From positions 957,069-1,021,068 of the forward strand of contig NZ_JH165054.1 of assembly GCF_000227295.1 (NCBI RefSeq): 64,000 nt of DNA. The letters are read 5' to 3'. The notes beneath the pieces were generated by a model. That model was not told where the DNA came from. It ran no database searches and saw nothing but the letters and a program-made list of their open reading frames with translations. The position numbers and the translations under genes were made by a program. Source of the stretch: Cutibacterium avidum ATCC 25577. Lineage in GTDB: Bacteria; Actinomycetota; Actinomycetes; Propionibacteriales; Propionibacteriaceae. This document shows positions 54,106-63,179 of this stretch, one piece after another (the stretch's first letter is position 1; each line of letters begins with the position of its first letter).

Positions 54106-54597
54106 TCATTCGGGGTCGGCCAGCTGGTTCCTCTCCTCCTCGATGAGGCCGTCGCAGATGCGGCTGAGAATGGTCTCCAGGTCGTTGAGATGACCATGAT
54201 CCAAACCACCGAAGACAACCCGACGCACCAAGGCCGCATGACCTGGAGCGGCCTGCTGCAGCGCTGTCCTCCCCTGATCGGTGAGGTGGATGATGGCTCC
54301 TCGGCCGTCGGAGCAGCAGATGCGACGCTCGACGAGACCGCGCTTCTCCATACGAGTGAGGTGATGGGACAGCCTCGACCGTTCCCATCCCATGTGCTCA
54401 GACAGTGCGACGACTCTCATCTCCTCGTCGTCGGTCTCCGACAGCCGGACGAGGACCTCAAAGTCCTGCACGGACAGCTGTGAGTCGCGCGACAGTTGAC
54501 GATTGAGCACGGCTGGCAGAGCGGTCGTCACCTCCAACCACAGGCGCCAAACCCGCTGTTGGTGGTCATCCAGCCAAACGGTGCGATCCTCTGTCAC
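54106..54597 (-). CDS. MarR-family transcriptional regulator
   Basis: A 163-residue winged-helix protein. The HTH is MRVVALSEHMGWERSRLSHH, with the wing CSDGRGAIIHLTDQGR. The N-terminus (VWLDDHQQRVWRLWLEVTTAL) resembles the dimerisation helix of DNA-binding MarR members such as those controlling oxidative or aromatic stress genes. The Cys-Cys pair (RRICCSDG) might act as a redox or metal sensor (inference). Probably controls the downstream permease. Confidence 0.87.
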   Translation of the reverse strand: MTEDRTVWLDDHQQRVWRLWLEVTTALPAVLNRQLSRDSQLSVQDFEVLVRLSETDDEEMRVVALSEHMGWERSRLSHHLTRMEKRGLVERRICCSDGRGAIIHLTDQGRTALQQAAPGHAALVRRVVFGGLDHGHLNDLETILSRICDGLIEEERNQLADPE

Positions 54598-54628
54598 TGT
54601 GCCTCCTTCATTCCTGAGTATAGGAGCC

Positions 54629-54652
54629 CGGTAGGCACCCTTGGGCCTACCG
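54629..54652. promoter_or_regulatory. dyad upstream of MarR
   Basis: CGGTAGGC-8-GCCTACCG perfect inverted repeat 32 bp upstream of the MarR start. A candidate autoregulatory operator. Confidence 0.4.
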
Positions 54653-54738
54653 AAAGTGTCCCGTGTTGACGTATCACCTTTCTCGTGTCATGAGAGTTGC
54701 CATATCAACCGGAGCATATGGAGGACAAGGAGAATCAC

Positions 54739-54771
54739 ATGACTGACATCAACGCTGTCAAGCAGAACTGA
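54739..54771 (+). other. 10-codon micro-ORF behind a strong ribosome site
   Basis: ATG at 54739 with AAGGAG at 54727-54732, reading MTDINAVKQN and stop. It lies between the MarR gene and the exonuclease. Either a leader peptide or the surviving 5' end of a deleted gene formerly divergent from MarR. Confidence 0.35.
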
Positions 54772-54856
54772 TTGCCAGAACTCCACTAAATCCTCACCTG
54801 ACAAGCCAGAACATTCGTCGCACAGAAGTGTCCAGGTCGTCTCCTATCGTGTTGCC

Positions 54857-56029
54857 ATGACGAGATTCCTCCATACCTCGGACTGGCAGCTGGGGATGAC
54901 TCGGCACTACCTGTCCAAGCGGGGCGATGATGACCCGCAGGCACGATTCACTGCCGATCGCATCGAGACGGTGCGCAGGCTGGGCGAGGTCGCCCGGCAG
55001 GAAGAGTGCGATTTCGTCGTCGTAGCCGGCGACGTCTTCGAGACCCAGAACGTTTCTGCTCAAATCATCGCCCGCAGCTGTGAGGCGATGGCCTCCATTG
55101 GCTTGCCTGTTTATCTACTACCGGGAAACCACGACAGCCTTGAGCCCGGATGTCTGTGGGATGGAACGGAATTCACCCGTCGCTGCCCTGACAATGTCTG
55201 CGTCCTGCGTGACCGGTCAGAAGTCGACGTCACTGACGCCAATGGCTCCGTCATCGCGAAGATCGTCGCCGCTCCCCTGACAACTCGGCATCCATCGACG
55301 GATCCGCTGGCAGAACTCGCCACCAGCCTGGAGCCCACTCAGACCCCTCGCATCCTGGTTGGCCACGGCCAGCTGGAGGGATTGTCCGGTGACACCCGGG
55401 AGGCTCTCATCTCGCGGGCTCCCCTGGACGATGCCACTGCCCGTGGCGCATTGACCTACGTCGCTCTGGGAGACCGCCACATCGCATGGCCGGTCGGCGA
55501 TGACCACGCTGCAATTCGCTACAGCGGCACCCAGGAGACGACGAGCTTCAACGAGGACACCGTCGGCACCGCAGTCGTCGTAGACCTCGACGACCCGCTC
55601 ACCTGCAAGACGATCAAGGTTGGCACCTGGTTGCACGCGCGAGTCAGTCAGGAGGTCGCAGGCGAGGCAGATCTGGAAGCTCTGAGGGACCGGTTCAATT
55701 CCTTCGATCACCGGGACCGCACCATCATCCGCTATGACCTGCACGGCCAGCTCACCATCTCCCAGAAGGCCGAGCTCGACGAGATCATCGCCGACCACGA
55801 GACGGTCTTCGCCAGTTTGGAGCCTAGTGAGAACCGCCACGATCTCACGGTCGTCGAAGACGACGCCAGCCTGGCCGATGCCGACCTACCGAGCTGGGTG
55901 AGGGATGCTGCTGAGGAATTGTCGGCCATGTGTGCCACCAATGAGGACGCCGTCTCAGCCCTGACCCTCCTGCACCGGCTCGTGAACGCGAAGAACCCGT
56001 CGACACGCGCTGCGGAGGTGACACGATGA
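54857..56029 (+). CDS. DNA repair exonuclease, SbcD/YhaO-type metallophosphatase
   Basis: Calcineurin-like nuclease, 390 residues. Metal-ligand motifs are HTSDWQLG (about 6-13), VVVAGDVFE, LPGNHDS and, further on, VGHGQ and GDRH. It pairs with the adjacent ATPase in an SbcCD/MRE11-RAD50-like complex. The order and the 4-base overlap match B. subtilis YhaO-YhaN more than sbcD-sbcC. No ribosome site beyond weak purines. Confidence 0.88.
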   Translation: MTRFLHTSDWQLGMTRHYLSKRGDDDPQARFTADRIETVRRLGEVARQEECDFVVVAGDVFETQNVSAQIIARSCEAMASIGLPVYLLPGNHDSLEPGCLWDGTEFTRRCPDNVCVLRDRSEVDVTDANGSVIAKIVAAPLTTRHPSTDPLAELATSLEPTQTPRILVGHGQLEGLSGDTREALISRAPLDDATARGALTYVALGDRHIAWPVGDDHAAIRYSGTQETTSFNEDTVGTAVVVDLDDPLTCKTIKVGTWLHARVSQEVAGEADLEALRDRFNSFDHRDRTIIRYDLHGQLTISQKAELDEIIADHETVFASLEPSENRHDLTVVEDDASLADADLPSWVRDAAEELSAMCATNEDAVSALTLLHRLVNAKNPSTRAAEVTR

Positions 56030-58635
56030 AGCTGCATCGCATCCACGTCGAGAACTTCAAGGCCATCGAGAACCGCACCCTTGAACTGCCCGATACTGGA
56101 ATCGTCGTCGCGACTGGCCCCAACGAGGTCGGAAAGACCTCAATGGTTGAAGCGTTGGACCTCGTCCTCGGCACCAAGTACAAGGCTTCCTCCCGGGCAC
56201 AGGAGGTTCGACAGGCCCAGCGCTACGGAACCTCACTTCCGGTGGTCGTCGAGGCCGAGATGACGATCGGTGAGCATCGTTTTGCCCACCGCAAGAGCTT
56301 CCTCAGGGACAAGGAATCCTGGTTGAGGTTCATCTCAGGTCCGCGGGCCGGACAGATCGTCACCGGGGACGAGGCCGTCGAAACGATGGAAACCCTGCTG
56401 GCCGGAGCGGACATGACGCTGTGGAATGCCCTGCGACTCATGCAGGCCAGCAGTCTGTCGCCACTGCGGTTGGACTCCTCCAAGGCTCTGACAGCAGCGC
56501 TCGAGCAGACAGGCAGTCAGAAACCCGACGAGGGTTCGATCGGCGGTCTCATGGACCGAGTGCGTGCCGAGTACGAGGTGTACTACCAACCCACCACCGG
56601 CAAGGAACGGAAGGGAGCTTTCCAGGAACGGGAGCAGCTGGAGGCCGTCAGCCATGCACTCGACGAGGCTTCGACACGTCTCAAGGAGGTTGACGAGGTC
56701 GTCGAGGCTCTCACTCGGATCAATGAGCAGATCAGCCACGACCACGACGTCGTGGCATCGAAGATGGCCGAGTGTCAGCAGACCAAAGCTGCTCTCGACA
56801 GTCTCACCGAGCTGGAGAAGGAGGTTGAGACCACCAGTCGCGTTGCCAAGGAGGCGGCGCAGCATCACGCCGAGGCCACATCCGCTCACGGGGTGCGAGT
56901 CAAACTCGTTGAGAGCCTCACCGAGGCTCGCGAGAGGCATGAACAGTGCAAGCAGGTGGCCGTCGAGAATGCCGAGAAGGACCGAGCGCTAGCCGCTGAA
57001 CTCGCGGAGACCCAGAGCGCCCTCGACGACGCCGCGTCCAAGGTCGCCGAGGCCGAGACTGCGGAGGAGGGAGCACGACGTACCCTCGCCGCTGTACGAG
57101 CCGGTGAGGAGGCCGCAAAGGCGCGCAAGCAACTGGACCGCGTCATCGAGCTCAGGGAGCGCCTCTCCGACGGACAGCAACGTCTCGAATCCGAGAAGGT
57201 GACGAGCCAGCTGCTGACCAAACTCAAGGAAGCCGCCAAAACCGACGCCATCGCCAAGGAAGCAGCGGCGCTGGCCAGCACCCAGCTCATCATCGAGCAT
57301 CGGGACGAGGGAGATCCCCTACGGATCGACGGCGCCACACTTGATCTGCCTGTCGGCCAGACGAGCCAGCGCAGCATCGACGGTGAGCTCGTCATGGAGA
57401 TGGGCGATGCGTGGCGACTGAGAATCTCCCCCACCTCCGAGGTCATGAACCTGGCACGCGACGCGGAGACGGCGCACCAAGCGGTCGTGTCCCTCTTCGC
57501 GGAGCTCGGCGTGGCCAGCCTGGAACAGGCCGAGGCCCGCATGGCCGAGCGCAAGGTCCTCCAGTCGAACCTCGCTTCCTGGAAAGAGCAGCTGGAGCGC
57601 GAGCAGGGCGAGAACACCATCCAGGAGCTCGAGGCGCTCGCCGATCAAGCCAGCGAGGAAGTTACCCTCACGGCCGCAGAGGCCCAGAAGCTGGAGGACG
57701 ACGCCGTCGCCAAGGCCAACGAAGCGCGCAACTCTGAACGCCAGGCCCAGGCCCGCCTCAAAGCGGTGGACAAACGTCGCGGCGAGACCCATGAGAAGGC
57801 GTTCCGCGCCAATATCGACCTCGACAGCGCGGCCAAGGCCGTCGCCCGACTCGTCGAGGAGCTTGCCACCGCACGGGAGGCCATCCCGGACGGCGACCTG
57901 GCCGAGGCTCTCACGATCGCCGAGGAGGAGGATCGCGTCGCAAAGGCCGACGCCGAACGCGCCGCAGCTGCCCTTGCCGAACGCAACCCCGACCAGGTCC
58001 ATGCCGAGGCAGAGGGAAGCCAGCTGGCCCTCAGCAAGGCAACCTCTCGTCTCAAGGAGGACACCGACCGTCAGTTGGAGCTCAAGGGCCAGCTGCTTGG
58101 CCTGGGCCGCCAGGAACGCCAGGCCGACGTCGACACCTTGGCCAGCAAGAAACACCAGCTCTCCCGACGTGTCGCCGGGCTGGAAAGCCGAGCACGATCG
58201 ACGAGGCTGCTGTACGAAACCCTCAGCCGTCACCTCGACCAAGTGCGTCAGTCCTACGTGGCCCCGTTCACCAGCGAGATCGACCGGATCGGCAGGGCCG
58301 TGTTTGGTCAAGACCTCCACGTCGAGATCGACTCCACTCTGACGGTGGTGGCTCGCCAACTGAGGGGCGCACGCCTGGAGTGGGATCAGCTGTCATCGGG
58401 AGCCCGGGAACAGCTGGGACTGGTGGTCCGACTGGCCGCGGCCCGCCTCATTGACCCCGATGACGGAGTTCCCGTAATCCTTGACGATGCCTTGGTCTAC
58501 TCGGACCCAGTGAGGGTCAGGCACATCCTCACCGAGGTTGCCCAAGGGGCTCGAACGAGTCAGATCGTGGTGCTCACCAGTGCTCCTGAGAGGTACGACT
58601 CGGTTCCTGGGGCCCAGCAGGTTCGGTTCGATTGA
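56026..58635 (+). CDS. SMC-like AAA ATPase (YhaN/SbcC-type)
   Basis: An 869-residue ATPase with Walker A GPNEVGKTS at 31-39, two long coiled-coil halves (about 170-430 and 500-760) and Walker B with ILDDALVYSD at about 817-826. The central zinc-hook CxxC of Rad50/SbcC is absent: no Cys occurs between about residue 310 and the end. It therefore resembles hookless YhaN more than SbcC. Presumed partner of the upstream exonuclease in DNA end processing. Confidence 0.85.
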   Translation: MKLHRIHVENFKAIENRTLELPDTGIVVATGPNEVGKTSMVEALDLVLGTKYKASSRAQEVRQAQRYGTSLPVVVEAEMTIGEHRFAHRKSFLRDKESWLRFISGPRAGQIVTGDEAVETMETLLAGADMTLWNALRLMQASSLSPLRLDSSKALTAALEQTGSQKPDEGSIGGLMDRVRAEYEVYYQPTTGKERKGAFQEREQLEAVSHALDEASTRLKEVDEVVEALTRINEQISHDHDVVASKMAECQQTKAALDSLTELEKEVETTSRVAKEAAQHHAEATSAHGVRVKLVESLTEARERHEQCKQVAVENAEKDRALAAELAETQSALDDAASKVAEAETAEEGARRTLAAVRAGEEAAKARKQLDRVIELRERLSDGQQRLESEKVTSQLLTKLKEAAKTDAIAKEAAALASTQLIIEHRDEGDPLRIDGATLDLPVGQTSQRSIDGELVMEMGDAWRLRISPTSEVMNLARDAETAHQAVVSLFAELGVASLEQAEARMAERKVLQSNLASWKEQLEREQGENTIQELEALADQASEEVTLTAAEAQKLEDDAVAKANEARNSERQAQARLKAVDKRRGETHEKAFRANIDLDSAAKAVARLVEELATAREAIPDGDLAEALTIAEEEDRVAKADAERAAAALAERNPDQVHAEAEGSQLALSKATSRLKEDTDRQLELKGQLLGLGRQERQADVDTLASKKHQLSRRVAGLESRARSTRLLYETLSRHLDQVRQSYVAPFTSEIDRIGRAVFGQDLHVEIDSTLTVVARQLRGARLEWDQLSSGAREQLGLVVRLAAARLIDPDDGVPVILDDALVYSDPVRVRHILTEVAQGARTSQIVVLTSAPERYDSVPGAQQVRFD

Positions 58636-58706
58636 GCCGTTCCGTCGCGTGGGGAGGCTGGTCCGAAGCCCGTCGACCTCGGACCAACGAGCCAATCGAG
58701 GCTCGC

Positions 58707-60053
58707 TCAGGCCCCGGTCCGCATCCAGGCATCCCCGTGAGCCCGCCAGGCCAGAATCCCGCAGCGCACGGCCATGAACCCACCAAAGGCGATCCACAAC
58801 CAGACGACCGCAGCAGCCGGGTCAGCTGGCGCCCAAAGATGAACCGCCCATGCCATCGGCAGATACACCAGGAACATCACCACCTGGGCTCTCGACAACC
58901 AGCGGCCGTCACCTGCTCCGATGAGCACTCCGTCGAGAATGAAAGCCGGCCCGGCGATGACCTGCTCAACGGCCACGACGAGAAGACCAGCCGCCACCGC
59001 CCGGTGAACTGCCGGATCATTCGTGTAGATGGCGGGAACCAACTGATGGGATGCCGCCAGAAGCGCCCCAATGACAACTCCGGCCCACACTCCCCACCGA
59101 GTCATGGTGCCGGTCAACAACCGTGTGCGGCGAATGTCGCCAGCTCCCAAACTCGCTCCCGTCAGGGCCTGACCAGCGATACCGAGGGCGTCCATCGTCA
59201 TGAGGAGCAGGTTCCAGATCGTCATCGTCACCTGGTAGGCAGCCATGGTGATAGCTCCCGCTCGTGCCGCCACCCACGTCGTCACGTAGAGAGCAGCCCG
59301 CAGCGCGAGGGTACGAATGAGCAGCGGGATGCCATCGCGCAGGCTCGAGGCGATACCGCCCCAATGAGGCACGAGGCTCAGGTCGAGACCGTGAGTACGT
59401 CTCCACAACACCCATACCAGGGCCACCGCCATGGCAATCTGGCAGATCAGGGTGCCAATTGCTGATCCCTCGATCCCCCAACCCATTCCGAGCACGAACC
59501 ACAGGTTGAGCACCAGGTTGAGGCTGAAGGTGATGACGGTGACGACCAGGGGCGTCCGGGTGTCCTGGAATCCTCGCAGTACCCCGGTGACGGCCATCGT
59601 TGCGAGCATGGCGGGCACACCAAAACCAGTAATGCGCAGATACCGTCCGGCCTGTTCAGCGACCACGCCGCTGGCACCGAACCACCCGGCAACCGTCGTC
59701 GGAATGACCACCAGCATGATCGCGACGAGGATTCCGATGATGAGGGACAGCCAGAGTCCGTCAACACCGGTCTGAGCCGCACCATGGCGGTCCCCCGCTC
59801 CCATCCGGCGCGAGGAGGTGGCCGTCGTCGCATAGGCGAGGAAAACGAAGAGACCCGTGAACGTCGTCAGGGCTGCCGACGCAACACCGAGGCCGGCCAA
59901 CTGGGCAGTGCCCAGGTGCCCGACGACCGCAGAATCCGCGACGAGAAATAGCGGCTCAGCCACCAAGGACAAGAAAGCGGGTATCGCCAGATTCAGGATC
60001 TGGCGATACCCGGTCTCAGCCTGGAAATCCGTATTGCGACTCGCTCGAGCCAT
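58707..60053 (-). CDS. MATE-family efflux transporter (DinF-like)
   Basis: Multidrug/toxin extruder of 448 residues with 12 helices in two halves. Conserved segments are PLFLVADSAVVGHLG in helix 2 and LRGFQDTRTPL in the middle, typical of DinF-type MATE proteins. Its start overlaps the tetR stop by 1 base, so it is translationally coupled and probably derepressed by the TetR ligand. Confidence 0.9.
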   Translation of the reverse strand: MARASRNTDFQAETGYRQILNLAIPAFLSLVAEPLFLVADSAVVGHLGTAQLAGLGVASAALTTFTGLFVFLAYATTATSSRRMGAGDRHGAAQTGVDGLWLSLIIGILVAIMLVVIPTTVAGWFGASGVVAEQAGRYLRITGFGVPAMLATMAVTGVLRGFQDTRTPLVVTVITFSLNLVLNLWFVLGMGWGIEGSAIGTLICQIAMAVALVWVLWRRTHGLDLSLVPHWGGIASSLRDGIPLLIRTLALRAALYVTTWVAARAGAITMAAYQVTMTIWNLLLMTMDALGIAGQALTGASLGAGDIRRTRLLTGTMTRWGVWAGVVIGALLAASHQLVPAIYTNDPAVHRAVAAGLLVVAVEQVIAGPAFILDGVLIGAGDGRWLSRAQVVMFLVYLPMAWAVHLWAPADPAAAVVWLWIAFGGFMAVRCGILAWRAHGDAWMRTGA

Positions 60054-60700
60054 CAGGCTCGAGCAATCGCACCACGTAGGGAGGCACGAATGATGTTGAG
60101 GACGTTCTCGGCTCGCTCGGAGGCCTTCTCACCACGCAACGGACCGGAGGTCGACAGCGAGGCAAACCCGTGAAGCAACGACCACAGCAGGATGGCGAGG
60201 TCGCGCACATCGACTCGCTCCGAGAGCTTGATGTCGGGGTCGGCGAGAACATCTCTGATGACCGAGTCGGGCAAATTCGGTGCCTTCGACCGATCCGTTT
60301 CGATCATGTCGAGGCCGGCATCCGAAATGCGGTATGCGACGTCGAAAAATCCCGGCTCTGCCAGGGCGAAATCAAGGTACGCGCGGCACGCAGCCACCAG
60401 CTGGGCAACTGCTTCAGCTTCATCGTCTTCAGGCTGAGCTTCAGCCACAGCTTCACGCATCCTACGGCCGATCTGGTCGGCAGCCGCCAAGCCCACCTCA
60501 TCGAGAAGGGCCTCGCGGTTCGTGAAGTGACGGTACGCCGCGTTGGGTGACACGCCAGCTCGGCGAGTCGCTTCACGGAGCACGACCGCCTCGGCGCCAC
60601 CACTGCGAGCCATCTCCAAGCCCTCTTCCACAAGGGCCTCACGCAGATGGCCGTGATGGTAGGTCTGACGTGTCTGCGACGAGCGATACGACTCCGTCAT
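60053..60700 (-). CDS. TetR-family transcriptional repressor
   Basis: A 215-residue regulator. The N-terminal HTH (about 28-70) shows AVVLREATRRAGVSPNAAYRHFTNREAL. The C-terminal ligand domain resembles the TetR_C_33 type. It likely represses itself and the MATE gene through the dyad at 60733-60749. The inducer is unknown. Confidence 0.88.
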   Translation of the reverse strand: MTESYRSSQTRQTYHHGHLREALVEEGLEMARSGGAEAVVLREATRRAGVSPNAAYRHFTNREALLDEVGLAAADQIGRRMREAVAEAQPEDDEAEAVAQLVAACRAYLDFALAEPGFFDVAYRISDAGLDMIETDRSKAPNLPDSVIRDVLADPDIKLSERVDVRDLAILLWSLLHGFASLSTSGPLRGEKASERAENVLNIIRASLRGAIARA

Positions 60701-60732
60701 TAATGATCTCCCAGTCCGTTAGTAATATGACA

Positions 60733-60749
60733 TCAGCCAAACTGGCTGA
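60733..60749. promoter_or_regulatory. candidate TetR operator
   Basis: TCAGCCA-AAC-TGGCTGA, perfect 7-bp arms, 33 bp upstream of the TetR start. Confidence 0.55.
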
Positions 60750-60838
60750 ATATCGACGCCCAACCATACGTGACATTCCTGTGGTCGCGAAGGGCAACCT
60801 CTGTGACCACCCAACTTCCACTCAACTAGGCTGAACGC

Positions 60839-61711
60839 ATGAGTTCAAGTGTTCCATATCTACTAGCCATACTCGGCGAAGGGGTCGTACCGCCCTCGAC
60901 CATGGTGTGCCATGGAGACGATCTCGGACTGCTACGTGGGGACGGAGTTTTCGACACGACTCGTATCGTGACCGCCCAGGATGGAACGTCCCGAATTGAT
61001 CATCTCGAAGAACACCTTTCCCGCTTCGCTCGATCAATTTCCGGCGTGGACGGACCCTCGCCCGACATGGACTCGTGGAATCACCTCATCGAGGACGCTG
61101 CGCGCAGCTGGCGCATCCCCGGAGAGGCCGCCCTCAAACTCGTCTACACCACCGGTCGCGAGGTGGTCCCGGGACCTCCACGAGGGTTCCTCATCATCGT
61201 TCCCCTCTCCGAAACCCACAAGGAAGAGCGGGAAGGGATCGACGTGCTGTGCCTTTCGCGTGGGGTCACCAGCGAATCCTTCGCCGATGCACCGTGGCTT
61301 CTCGGCGGTGTCAAGACCCTGTCCTATGCCGTCAACGTCGCGGCACTGCGTCATGCCAAGTCCCAGGGCGCTGACGACGTCATCTTCACCTCGACCGAGG
61401 GCTATCTGCTTGAAGGGGCCACCTCTGGGTTGGTCGTCGAGGCTGCCGACGGACTGTGGACAACCCCCACCGGCGCAACTGGGATCCTCAGCTCCATCAC
61501 CGTCAATACCGTCTTCGAAGCCGCTGACGACGACGGGGTCGAGACTTCCACCCGTCTCATGAAGCGCGACGAGGTGCTGCGCTCCCAAGGGGTCTGGCTG
61601 CTGTCGTCCATTCGTGGCGTCGTCCCCATCCTGAGCATTGACGGCCGCCCGGCTCCCCAGGACGACGAGATGACCCACCGGTTGCGGGTGTGGGCCGGAT
61701 TCGAGGAGTGA
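60839..61711 (+). CDS. class IV PLP enzyme (aminodeoxychorismate lyase-like)
   Basis: Fold-type IV pyridoxal enzyme of 290 residues. The PLP lysine is in GGVKTLSYAVN at about 160, and RGDGVFDTTR matches the N-terminal signature. Either 4-amino-4-deoxychorismate lyase (p-aminobenzoate, folate) or a branched-chain or D-amino-acid transaminase. The sequence alone does not decide; the lyase is favoured by size and by resemblance of the start. Confidence 0.8.
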   Translation: MSSSVPYLLAILGEGVVPPSTMVCHGDDLGLLRGDGVFDTTRIVTAQDGTSRIDHLEEHLSRFARSISGVDGPSPDMDSWNHLIEDAARSWRIPGEAALKLVYTTGREVVPGPPRGFLIIVPLSETHKEEREGIDVLCLSRGVTSESFADAPWLLGGVKTLSYAVNVAALRHAKSQGADDVIFTSTEGYLLEGATSGLVVEAADGLWTTPTGATGILSSITVNTVFEAADDDGVETSTRLMKRDEVLRSQGVWLLSSIRGVVPILSIDGRPAPQDDEMTHRLRVWAGFEE

Positions 61712-62199
61712 TGCCCGCCTCCGACTCGGCCTCGCCCGCGACCAAAGCCCTTGTCAAGGCCAAGGTGGCTCATGTTCTGCACAGCTATGACCACGACCCT
61801 GCGAACCACCACTTCGGCGAGGAGGGAGCAGCAAAGCTCGGCTTCGACCCGGCCATCATGCTCAAGACCTTGGTCGTCGAACTCACTCCCTCGGGAAAAC
61901 TCGCCGTTGCCGTCGTCCCCGTGAGTGGCCAGCTCAACCTCAAGGCCTTCGCATCCGCGATGGGTGCGAAAAAAGCCGCCATGGCCGACCCCGCGGCAGC
62001 CGAGCGCTCAACGGGGTACATCGTCGGGGGGATTTCGCCACTTGGACAGAAAAAGCGGCTGCCCACGTGCATCGATGAATCGGTGATGGAGCAGCCGCGA
62101 GTGCTGGTGTCAGGCGGGCGTCGCGGGCTGTCGGTGGAATTGTCACCATCAGACCTGATGGCTGTCACCGGGGCCTCGACGGCGAGAATAACCTGCTGA
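61711..62199 (+). CDS. ybaK: Cys-tRNA(Pro)/aminoacyl-tRNA deacylase
   Basis: YbaK/EbsC family editing protein hydrolysing mischarged Cys-tRNA-Pro, 162 residues. The conserved catalytic Lys lies in IMLKTLVV, and GGISPLGQKK is the family signature. The ATG at 61711 overlaps the previous stop by 1 base, with GAGGAG just upstream. Co-transcribed with the PLP enzyme. Confidence 0.9.
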   Translation: MPASDSASPATKALVKAKVAHVLHSYDHDPANHHFGEEGAAKLGFDPAIMLKTLVVELTPSGKLAVAVVPVSGQLNLKAFASAMGAKKAAMADPAAAERSTGYIVGGISPLGQKKRLPTCIDESVMEQPRVLVSGGRRGLSVELSPSDLMAVTGASTARITC

Positions 62200-62211
62200 C
62201 GCCAGCCTGCG

Positions 62212-62607
62212 TCACTTCCGGGAAGACTTGGCGATCGACTGGGGCAGAGCGAGCAGCCCGACGACGATGACGACACCCAGGATCACGTGGATCCACTTGA
62301 CCGCACCGCCGCTGCTCATCTCGCCGAGGCCGTACTGGACAAGGATCAGCACCGCCATACCAACCGCGTGACCAACGATCGACGAGGCCCCACCGCGACG
62401 CTTCCACATGACGGCGAGGACCGCAGCCACGATGGCGGCCACCAAGGTCAGAATTCCAAATCCCATGTGCACGTCGCCGAGCCCGTGAACACCGGAGAGC
62501 ATGAAACAGGCCAACGCAGCCTGAATGATCACGGACGCGACCGCGATCCAAGCAGAGATCGTCAGGGCCTTGGGAGGGGTGGGAACGACAGGGGTGTTCT
62601 GTGTCAT
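62212..62607 (-). CDS. small four-helix membrane protein
   Basis: A 131-residue protein of unknown function with four predicted membrane helices (about 17-38, 48-68, 75-93, 105-122). Not recognised beyond that. Last of a three-gene unit with the 191-residue membrane protein and the L,D-transpeptidase (4-base overlaps). Confidence 0.65.
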   Translation of the reverse strand: MTQNTPVVPTPPKALTISAWIAVASVIIQAALACFMLSGVHGLGDVHMGFGILTLVAAIVAAVLAVMWKRRGGASSIVGHAVGMAVLILVQYGLGEMSSGGAVKWIHVILGVVIVVGLLALPQSIAKSSRK

Positions 62608-63179
62608 GACTCACACTGTAGGCCACCGCTGCCGTCACGACCTCGTCGCGAACGGTGCCCTTCTATGGCCCACGGCCCCCACCAGACCCCCAGCCCGATC
62701 GCTACCAGGAGGGCAGGCCACGTCACCTCGGCCACCGCTGAGAGCATCGGTATCAAGGCGAAAAGACCGGCTGCCCCCAGGAGGACCGTCGCTCCCCCGA
62801 CGATTCCACCTGCAAGACGCTGGCTCCTCCGCTGCTCCAGCCGTGCACCCAGCAAAGCTGCCTGCAGGACGACTGGGATGATGAGGATCACTGCCACGCC
62901 CATCGCGTAGAGCAGACCGACGAGGAGGCTGCCGAACCAGCCGCGTACCGGCATCGTTCCGCTGGTGCCATTGGCCCCAGGTGTGACGGCCCATATCGCC
63001 AGGCTGAGACCCCACACCAGTCCGGTGATGGCCATTACCGCGACAAAAGCACCGGCAGACCTACCGACCCGGGCAGATTCGGTCGTCGACCCCAGGGTGT
63101 CTGGATCGCCCTGATCGACGTCGTGGCCCAGCCGCGCTCTCAGGTCGAGGGTGTTCTCCTCGTCGCGCCGACGGCTCAC
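62604..63179 (-). CDS. five-helix membrane protein
   Basis: A 191-residue protein of unknown function. A charged N-terminus (about 1-40) precedes four to five hydrophobic spans, and a basic tail ends the protein. Both its ends overlap neighbours by 4 bases, so it belongs to the L,D-transpeptidase operon. Possibly an envelope protein; nothing more can be said. Confidence 0.65.
   Translation of the reverse strand: MSRRRDEENTLDLRARLGHDVDQGDPDTLGSTTESARVGRSAGAFVAVMAITGLVWGLSLAIWAVTPGANGTSGTMPVRGWFGSLLVGLLYAMGVAVILIIPVVLQAALLGARLEQRRSQRLAGGIVGGATVLLGAAGLFALIPMLSAVAEVTWPALLVAIGLGVWWGPWAIEGHRSRRGRDGSGGLQCES

Noticed and set aside
60345..60360. GTCGAAAAATCCCGG inside the TetR gene, like element ends
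   Set aside because: Lies in coding sequence and has no partner motif at 61 or 75 bp.
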